Positions 39,691 through 50,750 of a DNA stretch of 64,000 nucleotides are shown in pieces. Below the pieces are notes generated by a model. The model searched no databases and was not told the origin of the DNA. It was given only the letters and a program-made list of their open reading frames with translations. Both the position numbers and the translations under genes were made by a program. Source of the DNA: Anopheles merus (taxonomy: Eukaryota; Arthropoda; Insecta; Diptera; Culicidae). Location of the stretch: positions 17,233,889 to 17,297,888 of the forward strand of contig NC_054084.1 in assembly GCF_017562075.2 (NCBI RefSeq), read 5' to 3'. Each line of letters begins with the position of its first letter. The first letter of the stretch is position 1.

Positions 39691-42600
39691 GAAATAAATT
39701 TAAAGCACGATGTGGAAGCGTATCACATAACGCATCTGTTTGAAGTATTTAATATTTGATTGAAAAACATAGTCAAAAGCAAAGCAAACATAACAATTTC
39801 ATCCGTATAAAGATGCTTGATTTTTTCCCAGTGAACGATACAACGAACGAAGAGCACATCGAGAGGACTGGTTTCGTTCGTCGCTTCGTTCCGTGTAGAA
39901 GGTAAACTTGCTGATAGCTTCTTATTGCTTGCAAACACGAGGTCAGCCCTATACGTTTCGATCGTCGCTTGGGGCTGGTAGACGATACGGGTGCTGCCAC
40001 GGGTTCGTTGCGATGATGAACCGTCCCTTCGTCTCAACCGGAATGAACTGGTGCTCTGGGAACAGATCGGCGTCAAACCATGCACAGAAAAGTGAAGCGA
40101 ATGAGAGATCTACTCTTCCCCACCGTCGACATGGTTTTCAGGTATTGCCCGCATCGAACCATACTTCTATCGAGCACTGCCAAAGGAGAAAGTGCACTCG
40201 GTACTGTGAGCAATCGTATCATGCTTCGCCAGAATTGTATGCAGTGTCAAAACCATTCACACTCTGCAATGGGAACGCCTCGCAAAAAGGGATAAATCAA
40301 TCAATGCGCACATCGAATCGAGCTAGGCAGGCATGAAGGTACCGAAGAAAAATCATTTTCTTTTCGGTTGCATTTCGCATCCTGTCAATATGTCGGGGGT
40401 TTTTATTTCTTCTTCTCTCACCTCTGGTTCTTCAAAGCGTTCGCCATAGCGACTTTGCGTACGGATTTATCGACTTTTGCGTTCGAGCATGATGATTTGG
40501 GAATAATGTTTAGATTGCTGTGGAAAGAATTTAGCTGTAGTTGATTTGATATACGTTTGGCCGTAAAAATTATCTCGACGCTTTTCACGCCTGACAACGC
40601 ACGGAAGATGAATATGTGCATCATTGACCGTAGGAAACGATGCTAAGAGTACGTTGAATGTGTGAAACTGTTCTTCTCGTTTTCGCAAGCTTGCTTTGGC
40701 AAGTTAATGTTTCTGTTTATTTTTGAAATAACCAGATACACTGAAGTTTCGACATCTGCTTAGGATTAAAATATTGTTTTGCTTAATTTCTTACTTTTTT
40801 GGGTTAGTACTTTGCACTTGGTTAATTATTGTGATTTATGTTTTTCGTAGAATAGAGGTTTTTTCTTCAAAAAATGTTTGGTGAAAATGTATTCCTCTTC
40901 AAAAATTCTTACAAGAAACGTACAACTTTATGCTTGCGTTTGAAAAGCAACGGTGAATGAAATTTATTGCAGTAGAAACGGAACCTTGTTGCACTTATCA
41001 CACCAGATTGTTACGAACATTTCTTTCAAAAGTTTCTTTGGCACCATTTGCACCGGTTCTAGAGTTTTAATTAATTCACTCGCAGCTCCGTGTTTGCTAC
41101 GTAAACTTACAAAACGCGAACGCCATCTGACTTCAAAGCACTGCAATGTCAGATCAAACTGAAACATGGAAGTGAAAGTATGCAATCAAGTATCGCACGC
41201 ACTGGCAGTCGGAACGATCAAATGCTAGCACGCCCTAATAAACCTGCAACACATTGGAAACGTTTAAGTAAATATTGCTTTCTTTCTGAAGAATTGGAGT
41301 GTGTTTAAGTAGGTAATAGTTAGTGCAGAGGTGCTCACATTGTACTTGTGTTTCATTTATGTACAGCTGCCAGAGTCTATTGCTGAAGAAATGTTTAGAA
41401 AGTGATTTGTTTCTTTTCCTTTGTTTGTTTATTTTATCTTGATGGATTTTAATTTTTCTCCGAATAATATTAATTAGTTTCCTGTTTCAAAAAATACCTG
41501 CAAAAGACGTTAAGCAGACTTTGGAATCCCTTTACCTTAACTTGCAACCTTATTGATTGCAGGTTGTAAATTAACTTCCGCCAGCAAATGGTCTGTTTGC
41601 TGTAATTTAATTACCTCCATTTTGTCTCGTCGTCGTTCGATTTGTAACGGTTCAAAAGTTAAGCCTTAGCGTAGATCAGTCGAATCAGGGCTGTGAATGT
41701 TGGCAGCTGAAAAAACAGGGCAGCTGGCAACGGGTTGAATGTTTACCAGCCGATACCCGGTATCAAGATGTACAATGATCGCTTGCGGGCATCACTGTTG
41801 CCTACAGGCTGCAGGTGCTATTGGCGCATAGTAACGATCAAGATTCGTAGAATGTTTCATTATTGAGATCAATAAATTTCCGCCAAAGATGGGCTTATCG
41901 TTGATGGGGTTAGTTTTGCATTTGATAATTCTTGAAAGGCACTTTAGCTAAGACTCGAAGTAAAGTTGCACAAAACAATGGGCTACTGTAAAGGAAATGA
42001 GCAACCAGGGATTGGTTGGGAGTATTGATACACATGTTTCCACACCGTATTTCATAAACTACAAGCTTGTGATGTGGATAATTCCTGGCCGTATGACATT
42101 TGCTCTATGAAATGCCTCATCTCAATGCCAGCCTCATCATGCCTCTATGAAGCCTTAGAAACACAGCATTCTTTTGTTTTTTTTTTTCTCTTGCATTAGC
42201 TGACCTCTCTCAGTCACGTACAAAAGCAATCGGAAAGCACGACGGCTCTTTGGAAAAGCATAATTTCATCCGACCCTTCAATGAATGAATGAACGGAATA
42301 GCTTTCTATTCCCCCAAAGGCGGCTCGGAATAGAACCATAATTGAAAGTTATGTCATCGGCAAACAAAACCGTGCACAATCTGCTTCGATAACCGGTTCG
42401 ATAACTTTATCTAGCTGCTTTTGCCGGGCTCGCCCCGGACCGGTGAAAGCAATCCGGCCGCTTTTATCACCAGCATTACCCAAGAGGATTGCTCGCTCTA
42501 ATGGTGATTCTAATTGAAAGAGCAGTCGAAGAAAAGCGAAACTTTTGTCTATTTAATGGAGAGAATGGGTCCGAGCGACTATGGGCTCGTTGTACGAGCC

Positions 42601-45600
42601 CGGCAATGCCAGCACAGCCCCGGGCGAAAACAAAGGGAAATCGGTTCAACAAGATGATTAATTAACACCTGTGCAGAAATTCTACAAAATGTAATCCTGC
42701 TTCACGATAAACATGGGCCGGTTCGGTGGGAGGATGTCATAATTGCTGTTTGATCAAGGGATAGGCAAATATTTTTAAAGCTTAAATGGAAAGAAGTGGC
42801 TTTAATTAAGCCAAAGCCAAAGCACGGAGCTCTTTGACTAACCTGACACTTACTCGACTGTTGGTGCTCCATCGCAAATCTCCAATTACAACATTCAGCC
42901 CCACTAACGGGTGTCGTGTTGTTCCAGTCTGCTCGAAGCAACTATTTATTGATTATCGTTCGACAAGGATATGGCGAATGCATGTGGCATTGTGAATGCC
43001 AGGGAAGCACTACAGTGTTACCGACAGCCGCACGGCTGAGAGAAGATTCCTTAGCTGGTTGTTGAGCACCATCTTCTGCTGCCGTGCGTGTGTCAAGTGC
43101 TGCACTTAATCTCGCGTCATCATCAAGTGTCGCAAGCTGTTGAGCACAACGCCGACCGATTTGCTCAGTGTGTCGCATCAATCACGAAACAATTTGTGCG
43201 AAAAGGTGCGAAACGTGACCGGGCAGGGCTACATTAAGCTTTAGGGCTTACTGTTTCGATTTCGGTGTCTCGTACGTGGACGGATTCGGCGAAGCTTGGG
43301 ACACTGTGCACCACGCTGTGTTTATGGTAATGGATAGGAATGAGGCCGCTCATGAAATTGTGATGAAAATAAATGTGTTTATTGTGAGATTGTGGCACCA
43401 TGGTACATCGACATTATGTAGTTAACAAAATAGTAACATGTTGATGCACTTTCACCGTAAAAAAGGAATGTTTTGATAATTCATTACTAGCACAATTTAT
43501 CTAAAAAGGTTTTGAATCATATTAAAAAATAAAATCATATGAATAAAAATTGTGTTAAACCTTTAAACACTTCATATTTAGTGTTAAATTGTTCTATATC
43601 TATAACAGAAGCTGCTGAGAAACGGAAACCATTTATCTTTTATCATTTTAGTATCACGCTACAGAATAAAGCCATTGTATCTTATGACGAGCACGAAACG
43701 ATTGTTGTTTTATCCCTCTGGAGTTGAGTCGAGTCAAATGATACCTGATAAACGTACCTTATCACGACGACAGGAAAACTCCACATTGAATGTAAGTGAC
43801 GCCGTTTGATAATACTACAAAAAATGGCTTTTTTGTTTAAAACAAGAGATAGAAAAACATCAATTTGAAAATTGAAATGAGACTCATTTGAATTTCCTTT
43901 ATTTTGTAAAAGTTATGTATTTATATATATTTATCTTTGAATTGAATATTTTATTTCGAAGTTTGGATTCATTTAGACAAATTATTTTTCATACACAAGT
44001 TTTTAACATACATATATGCCTTCTAAAGCTTCAGCGATCATATTTCAACAAACTCTTTATGGTTTGAAAATACTTACCAGTCTTTTTGTTCATATTTATA
44101 AATGCAACAGGACAGTTAGTACATAAGCTATGAAACGGTATGTGATTGATTACTTTCCTGCCGATCACTAGTAGGGTCTCCTTTACACACAACGCAAATC
44201 AACTGGAAGCAATGCAAAAAGTTGCAACATAATCTAAGTGGCTGGAAGATTAGCTGTATTGATGGGTTTACTCAAGTAAAGGTTTAGTAGGGGTCACGTT
44301 TCAGTCGTTAGATTATATTTACTGTTTAAACATTGACATACCACTGGATAGCCCCTACTGAAGAATAATATTAAATTTTATATTTTGATACTAAACGTAC
44401 AAGCTAGAATCTTAGAGAGTAGACAGAAAACAGAAAAATATTAATACTTTTGAGTTTTTTACTTCAATCGCCTTGCAAACCTTTGTATCTTGTGTTGCTG
44501 GAATGCATTTTACATTTGCTCTATCTTTGTTGCTCTTTCATTTAGAGTCGTACAAAACCATGCTGACATTTCATTTATAATACGTGCCATGGCATAGACA
44601 GTGTTCCTATGCTGCTGCTACGTTAGTCGGGCGGGACTAGCTAGCGAGCGCTGTTCGCAATGATCATACGTAGGTGAACCATGACATTTAAATTTCAGTA
44701 CCACACCAGCATCGTGAAACTAGAAAACAGCAAAGCAAAGGATGAAGCTTTTATTACACATTAAAGAGTAATGAAATAAAGATGCATCACATTTTGGGTG
44801 TAATTTATTATTAAATTTTAATATATCCAACTGCCTTGCTCGGGAAGGTTTCTGCTACATCGGGATTGTATGAGATTGCTATAAAATGCATGTGCACTTA
44901 AGTGCATCCTGCACGTTGAACAAATTGTATTTTTATTCAAAATAACAGTTCACCGTTCATAAAGAAGTCAACCAAGCATTGAATGGAAAGTATATTGCTT
45001 GCTATACAATAAGTGCCAATGTCATGTTGGCAAATACACATAAAGGGAAAGATTCCTTACCATACATTGTTGCAAAACAATAATGACATAATGAATCTTA
45101 TTACTATAATCATCAGTGCTATCGCTAAAAGCTTTACGGAAAAGCGGAACACCTTCCAATTGATACTGAACATTTTGTAGCGATGTGTCCAGAAAGCAAC
45201 GGAATAACACCTCTCACCTTCGCGAATAAAGAAGTGCTGTAAACGGGGCGAAAATTTCCGGACCCTTTTCTCGAAGGATTATGATCGTCGAGCCCGAACG
45301 CAGCGGCATTTCCTTTGATAGTTTATCCCTTCCTGCTCACTTTGTTCATTCGCACACCGGCGGGCAGTCAGCCGCTCCAAAAAGAAACGAGCAGGAATCC
45401 ATTGCTGCCCGAACGGTTGGCAGGGTACGGAAAATTGAGCAGCTAACCGATCCTTTGCTGCATTTTATTCGACCCTTAAAAACGTAACCGACCGTCAGTG
45501 TTACCGGTTGACAAATTGATCCTTTCTAGTTCTAGCTTTTTCTGTAAAATGGGCTTCCCTAGATAGAAAAGGAGAAGTAGAAAGAAAAGGAGTCTGCGCT

Positions 45601-46243
45601 GCCACAGCCAATTTTCTCTGATTCATTTCGATGTTTGAGATTTGCTTTCCTTCATCGGGTGAAGCGTGTGAAAAATGTTCATGATTGGAAATCCGTCATA
45701 ATCTGTGCTGATGATGGAAAATAATCGAAATGTTGTGTTCTAAAACCCCAATGAGCTACGTGATGGCAAGTCGATTTCAGATTGATGTGATTGTTATTGC
45801 AGATTTTTGACTTGGATTTGGACTTTCGTTATTATCTCATCATAGCGATTCGTTCAGAAGTCCTTAAATGTTCATTGTAAATTCTGTACATCGGTCCTTA
45901 CGTGTATCCCTAACACGCATTGCTAACTAATGTTTAAGATGTTTTAAATAAACATGTAAAAAAAATCATTATGTAAAGTAATCTGTTAGTACCCAAATAC
46001 GACAATGCCATGTAAATTATTATTATTTTGCTGAATGTTTTAGATGCTTAATTAATTGCTGAATGTTTTCTTTTCCGGTATTATTTTTTCTTTTGTGAAA
46101 TATGGTATGTTAACATTATAATTATAGCCCATATGTACAAGAACACTGTCTTTATCACTGTTTCTAATTCATGTTCGAATAAGATATTTACATTTTTTTC
46201 TAAATGTGCAATTTTTTAATCGTTTGTTATGAGAATCGTAATG

Positions 46244-46454
46244 AGCCGGTCTCGTAGTACAGTCGTCAACTCGTACGACTCAACAACATGCCCGTCATGG
46301 GTTCAAACCCCAAATGGACCGCGCCGCCATACGTAGGACTGACTATCCTGCTATGAGGGGAAATCAATAAGTCACTGAAAGCCAAGCCCAAAAGTGGTAC
46401 AGGCAGGCCTTGACCGACAACGGTTGTTGTGCCAAAGAAGAAGGAGAAGAAGTA
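46244..46454 (+). mobile_element. tRNA-derived SINE (SINE200-like), full length, plus orientation
   Basis: The head opens agccggtctcgtagtacag. Box A fits at 46255-46265 (tagtacagtcg) and box B at 46300-46310 (ggttcaaaccc), the spacing expected of a tRNA-type internal promoter. The body ends gacaacggttgttgtgccaaag and is followed by an (AAG)n tail. The flanks gttatgagaat (46226-46236) and gttatgataat (46455-46465) look like an 11 bp target duplication with one mismatch, which suggests an older insertion than the 4.5 kb copy. Confidence 0.9.
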
Positions 46455-46465
46455 GTTATGATAAT

Positions 46466-48124
46466 TTGTGAATAAAAAGTTGAATGCCAATGTGTATGGC
46501 GTATATTTTCTCGTTTTCTCTACCTGTGCTCTGCTTTGTTTAGACTTTCAAACCGCAACGATTTGTCCTTATCATTATCAGCTGATGATGTGCAGTTGTT
46601 TGATTTTTTCGGTTTTCATAATTTCTCAATAATAATAATAATCAAGTGAAGCAGAAAGAAGCGTAGATAAAAATTTTGATTTTTAAATTGATTTTTTGTA
46701 TTGTATAGTCCTGAAGCTATTACTTCGTATTTGATGCTTTGGAACTTAGTTGATTATTTATTATTGTATGCTTTGCTTTAGCCAACAATTTTAAAGTTAT
46801 TTTTATTAAGAAATGCAATGATTTTTCGCCATTTATTTGTAATAATGTTTTTTTTTGTGTAAATCCCTGTTAAATAATGTTATTTGAGACTAAACGTTAA
46901 AAATATTGTATGTAATGATTTTTTTATCGTATGAACAATATTAGTGTTAAAATATGGAATGGAGAATTAAATTGCTTATGGAAAATAAACAGAATTAGAG
47001 TTTAATTAATTCTTCCAAAAGTACATGAATACCCAACAAATGAACGACTTTGTATTTTAATTTATTGTTAAGTTAATACGATAGATGACTATAAAATGTG
47101 TTATTATCGAAACCCTTAACTGTAATAATTTCCAGATCACATCACGTTTCATTGTAGCCACTCGCAATAATCGGTTTAAGTCATGCATACAATGGAAGCG
47201 ACTCAACCATTCCCGCAGACGATAAAGTTGATGTTTAATACGGAAATAAACAGGCAAACGGGCACCGTGTTCGGTGTTCTCGCGATTGCAATCAAACTTC
47301 TTCTGTCTGGCCCCTCCTTGTTTCTCTCCCTCTCCGTATCAATCAGATCAGATCGCCTTTCCAAATTTGCCACAAACGGCAAAAGGCGTCGAAGCATGTT
47401 TGGCTCCCGGCGTCGTACCGCAAGAAATTAGTTTAATATGGCTTGATTTATGATCGTCTGCCACGGGGGTACAAGTGCCGTTCGGAATTGCTTGCAGCAT
47501 AATTTATGACAAGCCACCCGGCAAACTAAAACTACGCACTGTCGTTGTGTAAGACGGTTTGGCGCAAGCATCCGCTCCGGTGCCGCGTGCTTGAGCTTCT
47601 GACATTTTGAGGAAAACCGTTGCCGGGTGAAGCTTTTGCAAAAGTGATTCGAGTGGTATAAATCAAATGAACTGCTCGCTGCTGTGTCGAGCGTCGAAAG
47701 GTCACTAGAAAGGGATAGTGCTTTTAGCTTAATTAATATGGTTTTGGGGAAAACTTTCAATTCATGCTCGCGCTCGATTGTGTATGGAGCGCTACTTGGT
47801 CGGTGGTTGTGAAAATAATAGTTTGAGCTATTGTTTCCGAAAATAACCGAAAATAATAGGGTGCTTGAAGAGGGAGGAATGTTTCTGGAATCAAAAAGGC
47901 ACTCTTAATTACTAAACAAAATGTTGTGAATGTACATGTAGCTCAATGTCTTATAAACACTATATTGACCGTTATAACAGGAAACATGATTTAATGTGAA
48001 CATGACACTCGATTAAATAAACTTATATTTATTCTATAACAATTAAATTTACAGTAAAAATATGAATGATGGCATACTGGAGTTTGATTGCATTCGCTAC
48101 TCGCATTCTTGGAACAAAAATGAA
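46466..48124. other. Noncoding, no gene recognised
   Basis: A short (AAT)n run lies near 46628-46642 and AT-rich DNA follows to about 47050. The GC-richer patch at 47180-47760 has only short opposed frames. Confidence 0.55.
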
Positions 48125-48700
48125 ACAAACGTTATTCGTGCGAATCATCAACATGACCATCCCCTTCACATAGCTGGCGAACGATTCACACCAGCTGCAA
48201 GCAGTTGACAGACGTTAGCAACTGCACCGTACCGTCTCCTGTCGATAATTTAAGCCATGACCGTGAAGATTGACTGCACACTTCATGAAAGTCATGGATG
48301 GGTCCTTTCTACGGGTCAGCCTTGCACCGAGAGTCATAAAACCAATCATCCGTGAAGCATGCGATTACCTCCAGCTCCAACGGCCATGTCTTGTGGGTGC
48401 CGATGATGATCAGCATCAGTGAAATGGTGTGCCGGTACCTTTTGTTGTTTTTTTGCTGCACGAACGTCTGCAAGCTGTGCGAAACAGCTCGAGCTTCTGC
48501 ATCAGATACTAGTAACTACAGATGGTTTTACCAACCAGCGCGTCGTTCCTCCCGGCTGAAGCTGCAGGATTTCATTATACTTTTCACTCCACTAAGCCCC
48601 CCACCGCTCTGTCGGGTACCCCTTGATGCCCTGCTCTCCACCCTGGTCGTAGCTCGCACCATTTGTGATGGTAATAAAAGTTATGCCGTTTTCCGAAATA
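48125..48700. repeat. Duplicated patchwork-conserved element, copy B
   Basis: The blocks match copy A in the same order and orientation: gtcgataatttaagcc (from 48241), tcataaaaccaatc...cgtgaag...gattacct (48334-48371), gaaatggtgtgccggtac (48421 on), the 28-base identity (48570-48597) and aataaaagttat (48673-48684). The spacing from the second block to the 28-mer is 231 bases here and 238 in A. The spacing from the 28-mer to the last block is 103 here and 78 in A, a difference of 25 that is not a multiple of three. That pattern fits noncoding constraint or an old repeat better than a conserved exon. Confidence 0.7.
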
Positions 48701-50550
48701 ACGCCACGCAGAGGAAGTTTTCCAGTCGATGGTAGCAAAGGGTTTAGGCAAACGGCTAAAGACACTCATTTGTCCATTGAAACGAGCTGGAGCTGGTAAC
48801 ATAAAATTCGAAAACTGCCATAAAGTCGGAAATAAAATGAAGACAATCGACGGTCGAAATTGCCAGCTGCCAGCATTAGCGCCTGCGTTGTGCTGGGCGA
48901 AGAAGAGTTTTGAGCAAATTATGGAGTGAAGTATGCTTCAATTCATTTTTCGATATGCTTCCGTAGTGTAGCCCTTTTGGGGAAAGATGGAATCGTTCCA
49001 GCATGGCTATATTCGTATTAGTACCGGTGCTCTGCACAGTGTTTGCAGTAGGTCACACTGACAGCCGGCAGGCAGTGCAAGGTATTGTTAAGCTAAAAGT
49101 ATTTTGCTTTACCCTTGGGCGTATTGTAACAAAACTGACCATATGAAACGGGCCCATTAGTGCATGAAATAAAGCATGTTCATGTAAAGTAATATGCTTA
49201 AGTGATTTCGTTACTCGTTTTCAGCATAATTTAGGAAATAAATCCCATGTGCTAATCTAAAGCGATGACTCCATTAGAACGCCCTTCGTTTTAGACAGCT
49301 GCTACGACGTTTTAGTAATTGTTAATTTTCCTAGAAAATTAGAGAATGATCTGCTAAAATGTTCCAGAACAATAATACCGGCACCCAAAGCGAAAAGCTT
49401 CCGAGTATCGAGAATCCAATTCTGGGAAATAGTTCCGTCAGCTTAACTTGGGACTGTATTCACAAGCGAAGAATCGAGTCATATCTTAATATAATTAGAC
49501 GTTTGATATCGCACGTGTCCTCAATACGTCTGGGATGGGGATGGAAATCGATCCTACCACCCGATGGGTAGGTAACGAATCAAGATATTCTCATTAGCGG
49601 TTTGCGCTTTGTTACGTGTCTGCTGATGGGTGTCGTTCAATGGTCGGTAAACGTCATCGTATTTGGTCACGAATGATGTTTGCCCACGGTAATGTAATTA
49701 AATTTGGATCCAAGTATCTGTTACCTTCGCACAGTAACAAGCTCACATGTTTGATATTGTGGCAGGAATGGGAAACGTGACAGAAAGACGTTGAGATTGT
49801 TATGAACTTCTTAGAGGCAGTGAACAAAACAGAGCCATCACAGTAAGTAATGAGACTGTTTCTCAAACCAACTGCCAATTGATTGGTTTAATGAACTGAT
49901 GGTACAGTTGCATTGAATTGGTGTTGTAGGATAATTTGTAAGGATCGCAAAGCTTAGTTTATGTGAACAGTCTCGTTTGAGTTTTTTTACATTGGTTTTG
50001 TCAATAGATTGAAATAAATTAAAAAGAGCACATACATATACATATGGGGATATAAAGATAATCAAATAAACAATTGATGAGAGAGAGAGTGTGGAATATA
50101 AGGACATACATAGAGCACGAGATAGAGCTAGGCATAAAAAGTACTGATGCCAAGAATTATATATATTTTTTATTCCAAAAGACGTTGAAAAGACGCAATG
50201 ACACTAATTCAAGCTGTTGAATTAGTTGTGATAATTAATAATAAACCAGGACCAGTAAATATCGCTCGTTTATTAATAAGTCTTTTTTTTCTAATGTTCA
50301 TGTTTTGTTCAGACTCATTCGCAGGTTTTTGCAGCCCATTTCCATGAGAAAATACTACCAATAAGTAATGCAAATAAAGACCCTAATCAATTTAACATTT
50401 TTTTCTTAAGTATCACTTTTGATGTTCTTCGAAATATAAAATATGTATTAGTAAGCAGCTGCTGATGGAGATACTCATACATTATAAAAGTTTATTTTCC
50501 TTACAGGATTTTCATAGTCATTACTTCACGTGAACAGTATTATTCACCCC
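48701..50550. other. Noncoding, nothing seen
   Basis: No repeat, RNA gene or exon is visible. Frames of 66-89 codons have no recognisable content. Confidence 0.55.
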
Positions 50551-50750
50551 TTGCAGGATGTTTTGCTACTGCTGTTGGGTGTAGTATTTGCATCACAAAA
50601 CATTTTCAGTTCTAGAACTTTGTTTTCAACACACCTCAAAGAACTGTCAAACTCAGTTCAGCTTGTGGTTTGTTAAAAATCATGCAAAAGAACTGAAACA
50701 TTGTTGTGATGCAAATAACATATTTTATTGCAAGTAAAAAAATCTTGCAA
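50551..50750. mobile_element. Older imperfect foldback element (MITE-like)
   Basis: The left arm (ttgcaggatgtttt... then tttgcatcacaaaacatttt cagttct) aligns with the reverse complement of the right arm (agaactgaaacattgttg tgatgcaaat ... cttgcaa). The pairing continues inward through caacacacctcaaagaactg against cagttcagcttgtggtttgtt, so nearly the whole 200 bp folds back on itself with mismatches. No clear target-site duplication is visible. A decayed MITE is the simplest reading. A long-hairpin RNA is possible but nothing else supports it. Confidence 0.55.

Larger units (their letters stand above)
33611..46243. other. Noncoding, no gene recognised
   Basis: This stretch contains the GC-rich, stop-poor island at 37700-38411 and the hairpin/poly(A)-signal stretch near 39540-39690. 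AT-rich DNA at 34370-34560 and 43800-44140 holds nothing I can name. A pair of opposed frames at 39723-40336 (120 and 142 codons) shows no domain. Confidence 0.55.

Noticed and set aside
46244..46320. Possible genuine tRNA gene
   Set aside because: Box A and box B are present but no proper cloverleaf or acceptor stem can be drawn, and the same head recurs with a conserved body in several SINE copies.
46266..46490. 74-codon minus-strand frame
   Set aside because: Lies almost wholly inside the SINE at 46244-46454.
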